From Phallus indusiatus (taxonomy: Eukaryota; Basidiomycota; Agaricomycetes; Phallales; Phallaceae), in the NCBI GenBank assembly GCA_027605045.1, contig JAQFWX010000016.1, positions 464,551 through 528,550 of the forward strand: a stretch of DNA of 64,000 nt, in the 5' to 3' direction. Shown here in pieces: positions 34,538 through 46,740 of the stretch. Position 1 is the stretch's first letter. Every line of letters begins with the position of its first letter. The notes below the pieces were generated by a model that worked only from the letters and a program-made list of their open reading frames with translations, was not told where the DNA came from and searched no databases. Both the position numbers and the translations under genes were made by a program.

Positions 34538-35107
34538 ATGGGATTCGAATATCAGAACAACATAATCAAACTTCCGTTTTCACCTCCAGGGGGCTACAGC
34601 CTCGTCGAAGCAACTTATACCATCACGGAACTCAGCATTTCTGACGGACAGGACCCCGAAAAAAAGAATAAAGTAGGGGATGTAAAACATTGGAGTGGTC
34701 CTAACGGATCTATAACATTCCAAGTTGGAAGGCACCTTTCAGACAAAGTCTCAAATTGGTGGATCGAGAGAATCTCACCCTCAGAGAACACCTTTAACGC
34801 CAATCCCAAGGGTCTCAACTTCGCTTTTCTTGGAAAGATGGACCTGAAGATTACTGGCGGAATATTAGGTAGCAACACGAAAACCTACACTCTTGAGAAT
34901 GTAGGAATAGCCCAGGGACATAGCGGTTCTGCGAATAACTGGTGGTTCGGCAGTAAAACCGGTCAATATTCTGGGGATAACACCGTTCGTGTCACCGGCA
35001 AGGAGGGTTTTGAAGAAGATGTTTATTTTTGGTTCAAACGTGGAGATGGGAACGAGGTTGATGAGGTAAAACTCGTCAAAATCGGTGGTCCCTCTGACAA
35101 AGCCTAG
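34538..35107 (+). CDS. Uncharacterised 189-residue protein, intact copy
   Basis: Single-exon gene of 189 residues with no signal peptide and no membrane segment. I do not recognise the family. The sequence is rich in beta-forming alternation, Gly, Asn and Trp: YSLVEATYTITELSISDG, GSITFQVGRHL, NWWIERISPSEN, then a second half with TYTLENVGIAQGHSGSANNWW and EEDVYFWFKRG. The Asn-Trp-Trp motif occurs twice, hinting at two similar half-domains. The layout and composition resemble small cytoplasmic beta-sandwich proteins of mushrooms such as lectins, but that is only a resemblance. A TATA-like box lies upstream, and a broken paralogue with 5' flank lies at 31.3-32.2 kb. The ATG at 34538 is the first in frame. 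Confidence 0.75.
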   Translation: MGFEYQNNIIKLPFSPPGGYSLVEATYTITELSISDGQDPEKKNKVGDVKHWSGPNGSITFQVGRHLSDKVSNWWIERISPSENTFNANPKGLNFAFLGKMDLKITGGILGSNTKTYTLENVGIAQGHSGSANNWWFGSKTGQYSGDNTVRVTGKEGFEEDVYFWFKRGDGNEVDEVKLVKIGGPSDKA

Positions 35108-36297
35108 AAAGGAAACTTGAATCTTTAAATGAAGGTTCGACCCGGAAATACTAGCGAGAAGATTTGCTTTATGCTATTTCCCTCTAATTCTCTTCTTTTT
35201 TTATCCTTACTTTGAGTGTTAGTTCATTCTCCTTTCTCCGAATTATTTTTTTATCTTGTTTGTTTTTATTTAATCTCTGTTTGTTACCTCGTATGATAAA
35301 CACACTTCTGTTTGGATACAATGTCATTTCGTTATTTATCAGCTTTCCTGGAAATAAACCCCTCCTTCCGGACTGAAAATCCATGGTATGAATTTTCTTT
35401 TGCCTTGTCTTAGTGTGTCTCAACCACAAGAACATTGGTGTTCTGGCGAGCTAATAGTCACGATCGAGCGGCGGCGTCTGACTGAAGCCTAGCTTTGTGG
35501 GTAGGCATAAAGAAAACATTCGTATCCGGGTGCTGATAAAAAAGGCTGTGTCTTTTGACCAATTTTCCCATGATCATAACACAAAGAATGAAATTGATAC
35601 ACTGTTGCTGCACTCACGTAGATCCGGATCAATCACAGCCGGCTATAACATATGTTTATCGAAGTGGTACTCGCATATAATCTATTACATCAATGACAGT
35701 GACATAGGGAGAAACAATCACCTCTGCCTTCTGGATTATACATATGTTTACATATTGGCAATTTATTTTGCATGTCAACTTCATCGCTGTCAATACACAG
35801 TCGACTAGTAGTACTTGTGGACTCACACGAGGAATATCGGATCTTGTGGTATCATTGGCACGGACGTGGGCATTCCGTCGTCTCAACGTGGCAATTTAAG
35901 GGGGCCTGTCTGGTGACTTATACAGATATGGAATCACGCTTCCCGCGACGTTAGCTCACTGGCAGTACTGTGTTGTGGTTCCCTCAGGTTTTTTTAAGCC
36001 TTAAATAAATTCAATCGAGGCGGACGAGGTCTTTTCGTTGCAAATTAATAAATAAACCACTTTCATCGAACAGCGTGAATACCAAATACTAGTCAGCTAT
36101 CACTTATATTAATAACTACTAGTACTAGTATCACGTATTGAGATTCCTTTGGTGTTGTACTTATTGAGTTGATCGTTGATGAACATTAATTTGATTTCGT
36201 CACGGTGTGCCTGTCAGGCAGAAAGAAACTATAAGAAACAGATTTTTGTTGCGCGGCTGCGGGTTATGAATGATAAGGACTACTGCCTGTACGCCTC
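35108..36297. other. Spacer between the 189-residue gene and membrane protein B
   Basis: AT-rich and without a supported gene. This is the stretch missing from the copy-A unit. A palindromic ACTACTAGTACTAGT cluster lies near 36115-36131. Confidence 0.5.
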
Positions 36298-38136
36298 ATG
36301 AAGCCCTTGATTACTTCCTTCCCTTTAGGTGTTGTGATCTATGTATCCGTTCTTCAATATTTGGCGCGAGCTATTATACCCCCTGATTTCGTAAATACTT
36401 GAGGTTAAGAATGTGATTTCTGTTTCTGATAATATTATATGTTCAGCCTCCCATATGGTCAAATACGGGCTGCAGCAATTCTGCAGGAGGTAATTACAAC
36501 TGGGTACGCTTGTGTCACAAAGTTCTTATCAGCTCAAAATGCTTGACTAATTACTTGTATATGTATCTCACAAGACAATAAACTCAGAAGAACAAACACC
36601 CTGTCAAGGTATTTATTTGGCTATTTCAATATTAACCGTATCTACCTAACTCTAAGAGCAGTGGCTGAACAGTTGACGCTAAACTGTAACTTCGGTATTT
36701 TTATGCTTTAAGTTCTCCTCTCCTTTATTTTACTTTGAATCATGGGGTAGAGTTTACTGGCGATTCCGATGGAATTTTCCCCGTTGACGAACAAGATGGC
36801 TGCCTCTGTAACACAGTGATTTTTAGCTTAATGAATGCATGCGTTTGGTGTAACCCGAATTGGGTTGTTCTTGATTCTCCAACGTGAGTGGGAACCCATC
36901 GACCCGTCTAGAATCTAAAATTTCATGACGGGATCGTTATAGATGGGGAAACTGGTTAATGACGAACAACTGTACCGTATCAAACGATAGCTCTCAGGTG
37001 AGGCCATCCATCATAACTTCGTAAGTTGTCTTTCATTGAAACCTGTTGATGATAACATTTGAAATCCTAAAACAATTAACATTGCATATACTAGGGTCCT
37101 ACACTCCCCATTACCTACCAAAGTCAACGTAGTAGTTCCAGCATGGGCTTTCATCAGCGACATATCGGTAAGATTCTCACTCGTGAGACGACTGTCAGTG
37201 ATCATTTTTTTTGATAGACGGATGACATATGGCCATCAGATAGCGCAATGGAAGTTGCGCTCAATGGCGGTGCGTTTTACTATCCTGCCATATTACTCTC
37301 TTACTAAAATGTTGCCAGTGTCACTCATGTCATCCATGCTAGTAGGGCCGACAGCTATTTCCACTGGTCTCTCCGGCGGTATTACCATATCGCAACAAGT
37401 AGTTGGCAACACAGAAACGATATCTAATTTTCCCGGTAGTAATACCGACGTAACACAGATGATAGGCAGCGATGACTCAACAACCGTCATAGTTGGTGCA
37501 GTTCTTGGAAGCGTTCTAGGTGTCGTATGCATCGGTTTTGGTGCATTTCTCATTGTCCGCTCTGTACGCCGTAAGAGGCGAAAAACGACGGGTTTAAATT
37601 ACTCCCCCGGATCCGGAGATCGCGATATAACTATTGAACCGGTGCCCTTTTTCAATGCGTTACCAGTCGGGGTACCGGTCGCCCAGGTCCAGGGGCAGCC
37701 GGCCACGACGCAATCCCTCCTCACCAACACCAACTTGCAGTTGCACTCAAGCTCAGCTCAGGCTGTCCCGCCAAATTCTAATAGCATGCATTTCCCACCG
37801 TTTGTGGAAGAAGAATGCATGACACAGGTCCAGATGGAACCTTCAGATAGTGTTTCGAATCGAGGTGGTTCGATAATCTTTGGGAACGAAGAGAACAATC
37901 GCCGCACTAACCTGAACCAATTTGACGTCGGTCCCGGTCCAAGGAGTGTCAGGAATGTATCACCTCCGATCAGATACACTCAACCAACTGAGGTCGAATT
38001 ATCGGAACGAGTTACCTATTATTCGGAGCCGCCCAGCTACCATTCTCACCTTCCGAGCCCTATTCGAAGTCCTCCTCCATTGCCATTTCCGGTGGGAAAT
38101 ATACCTGTTAATGGGTTTCCAAATAGTTTTTCATAA
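36298..38136 (+). CDS. Secretory single-pass membrane protein with Cys-rich ectodomain (copy B)
   Basis: The model has nine exons and 453 residues: 36298-36390, 36447-36489, 36575-36608, 36657-36694, 36751-36883, 36943-37020, 37095-37167, 37218-37269, 37319-38136. An N-terminal signal peptide (MKPLITSFPLGVVIYVSVLQ) is followed by an ectodomain with paired Cys (NCNF, DGCLCNTVIFSLMNACVWC, TWGNWLMTNNCT) and a VPAWAFISDIS block, a layout common in Agaricomycete type I membrane proteins. A Ser/Thr/Gly-rich stalk leads to one helix (AVLGSVLGVVCIGFGAFLIV) with a basic stop-transfer (RSVRRKRRK). The cytosolic tail of about 200 residues is rich in Pro, Gln and Ser, with PPSYHSHLPSPI near the end. Function unknown; surface sensing or wall attachment is conceivable. 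Copy A at 32.2 kb is a wreck of the same gene. Confidence 0.8.
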
Positions 38137-41088
38137 GTAAATATCAGAACGCAAGTTTTGCTTTAGAGGTCGACGGGCACCCATTTGTTGTCAACGACTA
38201 ATGAACGAATTCTGGAACGATTGCGATACTACTTTGTGTTTACTTTCGAATTTAATCTGAAGGTTACGGTATATATCGAGTGTCACCTGAATCAATTTAC
38301 TATTATTTAAGAGATAATTGTGAACGAAATGTTTATGAGTTCGGAAACTCTTGGACAAGTGATACGAGCGCAACAGGAGAGCTCAGAGATCGGGAGGAAC
38401 CTAATAATGTGTGTGTCAGCGAAAATGGTAGGTTTTAGATAAGAGAACGAGTTGTAACAATAGAGGTTTCGAATATAAGTCTTTAGTCCTTTTGAAAGCG
38501 CAATAAAATGGGGAAAACTGGCTTGTATTTTGGTGTCTGAAAGGCAGGTTTATATACATGGCTTGTTTGTCTCGAAGTCGAGCGCAAACAGAGAGTTTTG
38601 GGTGCATAGCATAATGTGAATAGATGAAATTAAGAAAGAAAATGAAGAAAAAAACAAGGAAAACGTCAAAATCGCCTTAAACGAAGTCATTGTACATCAA
38701 AATCAAGGAGAGCGAAATAAGAAAAGGCTGGGTCCATGCTGGTCAAAGGCGAAAACCTATCTTTATTTGTCTTTACGGCATCCGATGAGCGTATATTACA
38801 CTTCTTTATCCCGACGCGGACACGAACAACGCGACAATGCTATCTTTGGTATTTTGAGCGTCTGTTTCTTGGTAGACGTTTCGCGTCACCAACACAAGGA
38901 AATCTTTTTCTGTTCTCTATCTCTAAACTTTCGTCCTTTATTAATCTCGTTTCTCGAATATGCGCTAAATTCCGCTGCAACACTAGTAGCCCATTCTCGA
39001 GCGCCTGACGGACTATTACGATTCAGAATACTGAGTAATCGAATAATATTTTGTATGCTAGGATGGCTGCACTTGAAGTTCAATCAATAAGTGGTTCTCT
39101 TTGATGGATGCGAATAATAATGTATATTATACAAATGCCTGCCAAGCTCGGCTTTCCGCGCGTCAGGCCTCCAGGGATAAAACCCAGACAACTGAAACAA
39201 TCGAGAGGCTAGCGTGCAAGACGTGAAAGTTGGTGTTGATACAAAATACAGGAATGCATAAGGTTTATACTTGTTGGTGAAATTCAAGTTCCCATACCAA
39301 AGAAGACTGATTATATCAAAGTTTTTAGGCCGTTCAAGCGTATTTATGCGACGTACTTACGTTCACTAATTAGAAGATTTGGAAAACTGTCAGATAGGGT
39401 ACAGTATTACATGCTCGCGACGACGTACCGGTTGAGTTACCGTCCCAACAACAGTCATGACAACCACCAAACTAAAGAAGGACGATAAAGATCACAGTGT
39501 CGGCTGCGGTATAATTTGCAATAATCAAAACCGCGTTATTATCAAAGACAGTTCATTAATATTCTGAATAATCACGTAGTCAAGAGCGACCACCCTGAGT
39601 CCCACACTATCTTCAAGGAGAGGTGTGCGTAAAAGCATTTTCCCCCTGATCGAACATCATTGGCACAAGAAACAATAGGAACACCTACGGTCTACACCCA
39701 GGTCACCACGCGTGATTCACCAGCTGTCCGTGAATGCTGGACTATGTCCAAACACTTTACAGACTTTAGCTCCATTAATAAATAGATAAATAACCAAATA
39801 AATAATCACGTAGTAATTGATGTCATAGAACATTTACCTTGCTTAAAAAGTATAAAAACAAAATCATGACTACGGTGCGAGCTTTAAAGAAGCACACAGA
39901 CTATAAATAAGCTTCAGGGATGAGCGGTCTGTATCTGCGCTGTCGAGTGTAGAATTCATTTTAGCTGATAACGAGCGAAGATGGTGTTTCAAGTTTTATA
40001 TGAGTTCTGGGGATTCTTTGACCTGGGTTCACGAGAATACATTCGTCCACTGAGATTTGCGCCAGTCATGAGGAAAACGGATCTATTTCGGTGATTGAGT
40101 ACTTCAGTTCCCAAGCGCGCTACAAATATACATCAAACTATTCTTATTGATATGGGAATTGAATGATATGAGGGCGGAAGGCGATGATGATACTTTTAGG
40201 TTCTCAGGTGAACCCAGTCCAAACCCGACCAAGCTTTTACGTGTAGAGCATACATGAGCAAAAAGGAATCGTTGATTCATGAAGTTTTTAGTAGCTTTGT
40301 AAACATAACTTGAATCCCATTATTTACATAAATCGCGTCGGGTTGCTGCAACGTTAACCATGACAGACGAGCTGATATGATCATATCTCGCACTAGCTTC
40401 CAGTCACCGCTACTCGTGACTCATGACTTCGCCACATGTGATGGACGTCACGCGTTTGCGTCCTAACGGAGACTATGTGATGTGTGTGTGAAGGTTTATT
40501 GGCACGTAAACTTCGCGTGAGTTATTTATGTTTTGTATCTCCTCTAACGGATCAACAGGTTGTCAGGCATGACAATTTGAGGATGGATCACCAACTTTGG
40601 GCGGGAAGATCTTACAACAGATCAGTGATGAGAATTAAAATATGTTCTAGAAGACTCATTTCCTCACATCTTATTTTTTTAGTTGGGCATGTTTGTTAAA
40701 GTTGCATCAAAAATTGTTTTTTCCGACTATCAGCTGTTGCGGCCATACACCGACATCCCATCTATGAGTTAGCAGATCGTGTTGTTGTGAAATCCCATCT
40801 CGTGATTTTTATGTCATGATAAGAAGACTTATTTAACGTATCAGGATAACTTGTTTTTTTATCTAAATATGCCTTCGATTACAATGTCTATCCAGCCGAT
40901 GGTCCGCATTAAAAGCAGTCATGCGGCGCACACTTCTCGAACCTCGAGCTCTCTGCAACAGCACCACTTGAATCAGGTTCTTAAATGTGATCATATTCTC
41001 AAGCGGCACTTATCAGTAGTATTTCAATGCATTTCAAAGCTGCTGTAATTCCCAGTCGAAACCAGCTCCCTGTCATCTTCTCCGAAAC
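38137..41088. other. Gene-poor interval before the DUF6533-like array
   Basis: I see no supported gene from 38137 to 40085. From 40086 to 40270 there is a remnant of an upstream-type DUF6533-like gene, and 40310-41088 is diverged promoter sequence shared with 50440-51400 and 60880-61930. Open frames at 38736-39090 and 39084-39287 show no family features. Confidence 0.5.
40086..40270 (+). pseudogene. 3' remnant of an upstream-type DUF6533-like gene
   Basis: Matches the last coding exon and 3' flank of the gene ending at 50351 (shared AAGCGCGCTACAAA, CATCAAA, GAATGATATGAGGG, GGTTCTCAG, then ATGAGCA). Frameshifts and stops remove coding capacity, and nothing homologous to the rest of the gene lies upstream. 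It shows that the pair arrangement once existed here too. Confidence 0.7.
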
Positions 41089-42821
41089 ATGAACAATTCT
41101 AACGACGGTCTTACACCGGCTATGATAGAAGCTATCATTCAAGAGACGTTTCAAGGGTATGCGACAATGTTTCTATTCACAAAAATTTAACTTAAACACG
41201 AGTATAGTTATGTCTACAGCTTGATTTACGCTAGCACATTCTGTGAGTGGTGTTCATGCTAGAGTTAACCGGTGTTATTATTAACTAAAACCTCTCAGCA
41301 GTGTCTGTCTACACAACCTTACTGAGCTTCTCAAACGAAGTGGAACATATATGGCTTAAACCATTCAGTATCCCCACTTTACTCTATGTTTTTGTGCGAT
41401 ACGGCGGGGGTCTATCTTCCCACACATTGAATTTTTTTCTAAACTTTCTACCAGTGAGTCTCGTGTGATCTGAGAATTGGAATTTGCGTTAAACTCCATT
41501 CCAGGAAGGAAGGTGAGGTTTTATAAACCAGAATCGGAAAAGTCAAGTTATAATAAAGTTAAAGGACTTGTAATATTATTGCTGACATATCAGGTTCCGC
41601 GGACATTTTAGGGTATATTGGTGTTCAAGGTTATTCGTTCGTTGAATAAAATAGATTTGCTTTTTCGACTGCTTTATTAGGCTTGTTTATTGCGCGAACA
41701 TATGCGCTGTGTCAAGGAAATAAAATCATATCTATCACCTTGATTCTTGTTTTTTTGGTAGGATTAGCATTAGATTTCTATGGTAAGATATTTTCGTAAA
41801 CGTGGTTTTCAAAGGGAGCTTACACTCTAGTAAGGTTTAATAGTTGATAATGGGTGTATCACAATGTCAGTAACTGATTAAAAATTTCTTCATTTACATA
41901 ACTTTGTTGACTTAGTAATACCCAGGGAATCAGGTATGTTCGTGCTTGTAGGGCCCATAAAAAATGCGCATAAATCAACCATACCAGCCCAAGGAGTATT
42001 TTCGAATCTTCTTGGTAATATATTCACCATTGTAACCGATGCTATTGTATTCGGGGTTGGCTTATGGAAGGTCTGGGGAACATGGAAACTAAAACGGGGA
42101 ACGGGGGCTCAAAATCGTCGCGACTTGGTTTCCAAGCTTCTTGAGCAAAGTAAAGTCCGATAACCCTTTTACAATGTTGTTCCTGACGTCAAGTGGTTTT
42201 TAGTAATATCCAGGTTTTGGTAAGTGTTTCGCGCGACCTATTTAGAGTGTCATTCATTTTGCTTTTTGCTATTAGTTTCGTGGTGGTGACTTCCTTATTG
42301 GCACAATCATTCAGCCAGTATGATATACTACATAACGCTCACTGTTATCCGTCGTTGATTCTTTGACATTTTCTCAGGTTGTAAAAGTAAGTATTCTCCT
42401 GTGATGCTCAAGCTGGGACGTCGGCTTACGGACCATCAACATTGACAGTCTTCCTTGATCGTCGTTTTCGAAGCTATCCAACAAGCGCAAGTTTATCTTA
42501 ACTTTGAATTTTACACGTCTTCAGTTTACTAAAATATCAGAAATTAGCTTGTCAGTAGTTCTAATCTCTGACTTCACGCTAGACCTTCGCCGCCACAATT
42601 CCGCTATGATGGACCCTGATAAACACGCCGCTTCGTTCTCAGTGATCCAGTTCCGCGAGGTCATTCAACGTTTACACCAATCGGTAATTACGGAAATGGG
42701 GGAGCCTGAACTTGAATCTGGTGTAGAGAATAGCTCCCATGATACTGATTTCTCTGTTGATTTGGAAGATATCACTGATGAGTCTACCCAACATCAGCAT
42801 CCGATTCTCGGCTCTGTCTAA
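41089..42821 (+). CDS. DUF6533-like multi-pass membrane protein (downstream type, copy 1)
   Basis: Agaricomycete-specific membrane protein family of about seven helices and unknown function. The ATG at 41089 opens MNNSNDGLTPAMIEAIIQET. Family features in order: VYTTLLSFSNEVEHIW and KPFSIPTLLYVFVRYGGG (the EVxxIW...RY core), GYIGVQGLLIARTYALCQGNKI (helix plus the R-x-YAL motif), KVWGTWKL, and a C-terminal exon with SDFTLDLRRHNSAMM, the characteristic (L)DLR motif. About eleven short exons; most junctions follow from frame, but the link between the RY helix and the GYIGVQ exon is unsettled, so I give only outer limits. It has close paralogues at 51402-53131 and 61930-63631 and a more distant one at 48601-50351. 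Confidence 0.7.
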
Positions 42822-43065
42822 TAAACCCTATGTCGGACTGTGTTACTTATGTAAAATAAAAAGTCCAACAGTTCATCAGATTGCTCCGACCGCGCTCTCC
42901 TCAAAGTTTGAAAGAACCGCGCAAAGCCCACATGAATAAATATATTGCGATGAAAAATTCAACCATTAAATACACAGTTAAGACCTCAATATCTTATGAT
43001 ACATGACCAACCTCAATCATCGTGCCGTACAGATACATCCATCAAAGGATCACATCGCAAACAAT

Positions 43066-45506
43066 TTATTTATGCATGTTTTCTATGTAGAATACACATT
43101 TAGCACACAAAAAAGTGAAAAAACAAAACAAAGTGATTTACCTCCTTTGAATTGGCATCCTTTACGCCCTTGTTGGGCATACTGCTTGCACTCGGTTCCA
43201 TGCGGGCATTTGTGTGCCATGGGGCATTCCGAGCCAAGGATACAGGGAAGATCTTAAAAAAGTAAAACGATCGATAATTAACATAAGAGGGCGAAAAAGA
43301 AGGGGAATATATGCACTCTTCTGAACAGCCAAACATGGCCGTTTCGCGCCCTCGTTCTTCAAATGTTTCAGCTCTTCGGGTTTCAGAAGATAAAAGTGTC
43401 CTAATTTGCATTTTTCCTGCAGATGCACCTTAAATGAATGATGGCCTTTTATTAGAGAGAGGTAGGTGGCTTACACCCGCTGGACACTTGTTTCCCACGT
43501 AAAAGTAATAGCAAGGCGATGGGGCGCCTATTAGAAAGTATTGTTAACAAACTGGAAAGACAGAGAAGCGTTTTACTTACCCTAGATTATGTAGATAAAT
43601 ATCGCAGAAATGGGAATGTTAGTGAGGCAAGTCGGAAAGAATAGAAAAAACACTGACCTTCGGCCTGTTCGCCAACCTCATTCTCTGGAAAAGAAGGTTA
43701 GGCATGGCGGGTCGGTCGTCAGAGCTGTCACTATCACGACGTCTGCCAGATCGCTTCCTTCTTTTCCTGCTGTCACTCGTCTCATCAGATAGGTCAATGC
43801 CTTTGACACTGATACCAGTCGGTCCGTTCTTCGTCTCGTTTGTTTGTAATAAGTATGCCGGCTGCGAAGAGAGTGATGAGATGATGTTCCTGGAGCTGCC
43901 CAAACTTTTGGCCGGTGTGGCCGGCGTCGAAGGGGGTAGTGTTGGGGGCGGAGAGGGATGAACGGTGATGGTGATGCCCGTGACAATAGGCGAAGCCTTC
44001 TTTTGCTTCCCGTCGTCAACAATATTGAACTTGTCTTCTGCTTTGGAGCTTCCCGATGCTCGCTGGATGATAGTTTTCTCTTCAACGTCTTCCGGTGATG
44101 TTGAGCTTTTTGGGGGGTTACGTGGCAGTCGATCCTCCATAAATAGTCCCGGTATGACAAGCAGAGGTAAGTTGAAAGAGCTGATCTTCTTGTGCATGTG
44201 TTTGTATCCCTGAAGAAGGATGACTTTAGACAATAAGCCTTCGTTTAAAAGAGTGTTTAATGGTGTCGTATAGCCCGTGTCATGACATCCTGTTAGTTTG
44301 TATTGAATCAAAAAAGTTCATCGCACAATCAAAGGAAATAAACCGACCTCCAAAGAAGATCTTCGTAACCGTAGGGTTACGAGCGTAATCAAGTAGATGC
44401 TCTAAAAACGAACATAAAAAAGGTAGCAATATATGTATGTTTCCATATCATACCTCGCACTTTCATATCTGCAGCGTCCTTTCCGGACCGTACATCACAG
44501 ATTAAAATCTTCGGGTTTGACTGCGTGAACCCAGCCATGAAATTATCGTATTGTGTCGCCGTACAGATCTCCCTCGATGCTAGTACGTGTTGAAGTCCTC
44601 TGCTGTTCAAAAAGATATTGACACGGAGTTGTAAATCGGATAAAGAGCTTGAAGCGTCAAGGAAATTCTGCTGATAATACGCCGTCAAGTTGTCCATTAA
44701 CAGTTTTGCGGCTTCTACACCCCCCTGTGCGCCGCGTTTCAGGAGGCTTGCGTCGAAAATGTGACCGTCGCCATCGATGATGGCGTAAATCGTGCTTTGT
44801 TGCGGATCAAGGACGGTCGCCAAGTTGGATGGTGACCGTAACTGCACATCTGTGTCCACCTGAGTACCATCCTTGGGAACTTGGTCCTGTGACGAAGTTG
44901 GGGTTTGATGCTGGTTGAGGAGCTGGGTTGTGGGCAAGCTTGAGGACGAGTCCATTCCAGGCGCTCTTTTCTCCATCCTATAAGAGGCATCCAGCGCAAA
45001 GAGTTTATTGAATAGATAAGTAATCTGTGATTCGCGTTCTTCATCGTTTGCTCGGGCCGCCTGCTCGTGGTTTTGAAGGTCAGATTTGAATTTCTCGGCC
45101 TGGGTGGACAAATCCTTGTTGAAATTGCGGATGAGATTCTGCGAAGGAATAAGCACTTGGAGGACACAGAATGAATAAGAATAGTCCTCACAAAGATAAG
45201 CTCTTGTTGGGTTCGTGACTGCAACTCCAAACTCTCGATGGCCCTGTCGGAGCGGTCCAAGGAGGCTTTGTATTGGGTTAACAGTTGGTTGGTCAGTTCT
45301 AACTTCGCCTGGAGGCCCTGTTGCCCCTTCTCAAGCTCTGTTATCCTCTGAGTTAGTGACGAGTCGGCCGCAGGGGTTGTTTCTTTGAAAAACAGCATCA
45401 GGGCCACGATTATTGAAAGTGACAGTTGTTCTTGTACTTGCCGTAGCGAGGTTGTTCGACATGTGCCGTCACTTTCCTGTGAACACTGGTGTGCGAACTT
45501 ATTCAT
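43066..45506 (-). CDS. CCCH zinc-finger protein with N-terminal coiled coil
   Basis: Minus-strand gene of a fungal family combining a coiled coil, a conserved alpha/beta domain and C-terminal CCCH fingers; probably an RNA-binding protein. Exon 1 (45506-45192) holds a heptad-rich stretch (ITELEKGQQGLQAKLELTNQ). Exon 2 (45138-44454) begins the conserved domain: IYAIIDGDGHIFDASLLKRG and PKILICDVRSGKDAADMKVR. Exon 3 (44401-44348) reads EHLLDYARNPTVTKIFFG and exon 4 (from 44289) continues GCHDTGYTTPLNTLLNEGLL. A Ser/Pro-rich and basic RKRRKRSGRRRD linker leads to the fingers, read as CYYFYVGNKCPAG, CKLGHFYLL and CILGSECPMAHKCPHGTEC. The stop TAA is at 43068-43066. The junction near 43655-43530 is uncertain, and translation may start at an internal ATG in exon 1. 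Confidence 0.8.
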
Positions 45507-46740
45507 AGAAGTTGAAATACACGAACCATCCTAAAGCGGCCCAAAAGGCCTCCCTGTAGTACCGACTGTGAGCAAAACACGAGTAAACCGCGAGTTGAAG
45601 TGGTTGCAAACACACCAAAACTTTGCACGTGGTTTATTGTGAGGTACAAGGGCGGTTTCCATTTTTGATCAATAACGAGCGACGAGGAGTGTCCTTATAA
45701 ACCACGAAAAATGTTCGTCAAAAGAAATGGTTGCATGAAAAGAGAGGACAAGAAAAGAAGCACGGCTTTTGGATTGGCATTATTACAGCACGGTGAGCTG
45801 ATGGACTCGTGTAGGTCCAATGAGCAGTCTGTTCTCATTACGTAAGCAAATCGGAGCCAATCACATTCTGGCGCTTAATTAGCATTGACAGATGGCGATA
45901 CCTAGCGATACTCCCACAACGCGACGCAGCAAGTTGAGGCTGTGTAAAAAGGAGGAATTCCGATCCTATTGTTACAAATTGCAAAGAGTCTCTTGGAAAT
46001 ATTTCTATGCTCTACACTATCAGTTGACTGGTGGATTTGAGCGGATTTGAACCAATCAAAAGCACGTATGTCATTTCTCATTTGGGGTTTTTCAGGACGA
46101 GACTTAAGTGTAAGATGAGCTGCTGCCATTTTAGGTCGAAAACTTGCATGGTTACCAAACAAATACCAAACAAACATACAAAAGTCATGTGCTTGCCATT
46201 TGCTTGATCATTGCGGTGATTACAGCGATTACTGGTCCATTTCCGACAAGTGAATTATGGGCTATTTTAACCATGTTAATTCTCGAAAAATCATCCCTAG
46301 GCCTGACTGATAGTTATCGGGGGAAGAACGATTGTCGTTTCACTCAAATCGAAACGGACAGCAAAGACGGAGCGAAACGGCCCGTATATCAACTCAATAT
46401 TCGCTCCAGTTTTTTTCAGGGCGAGACGTATACTCAGAGATGAAATACTACCTTTTTAAATCAAAAAGTCGCATGGTTGCCAGACATATTGGGGAAAGAA
46501 GTAAGAAAGTCACAAAAGTCATGTGCTTGTTCTATATTTGACATTTTATACTCATCATTGCGGTGAATACAGACAATCATTGGTCCATAATATCCAACAA
46601 GTAAAACATTGACTATTTCAAACATGTTTATACTCAGGTCACGCATCACCGGATAAATAAAAGTCTGGGGACGTTAATATGAACGCAAACAGATCTGTAT
46701 CATCGCACACCATCCTACACAACTAAACCATCTTTTCGCA
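45507..46740. repeat. MIF promoter region with internal repeat
   Basis: No gene. 46146-46290 and 46470-46610 are diverged copies of the same sequence (shared CAAAAGTCATGTGCTTG, TCATTGCGGTGA, ACTGGTCCAT/TTGGTCCAT). 46436-46710 recurs at 63741-64000. An ATAAATAAAAG motif near 46652-46662 may act as a TATA element 80-90 bp before the MIF ATG. Confidence 0.65.

Noticed and set aside
41581..41620. TAG in the GYIGVQ exon of two downstream-type genes, first read as nonsense mutations
   Set aside because: In the frame that joins to the next exon (GYIGVQ-GLLIARTY) there is no stop; the TAG is out of frame.
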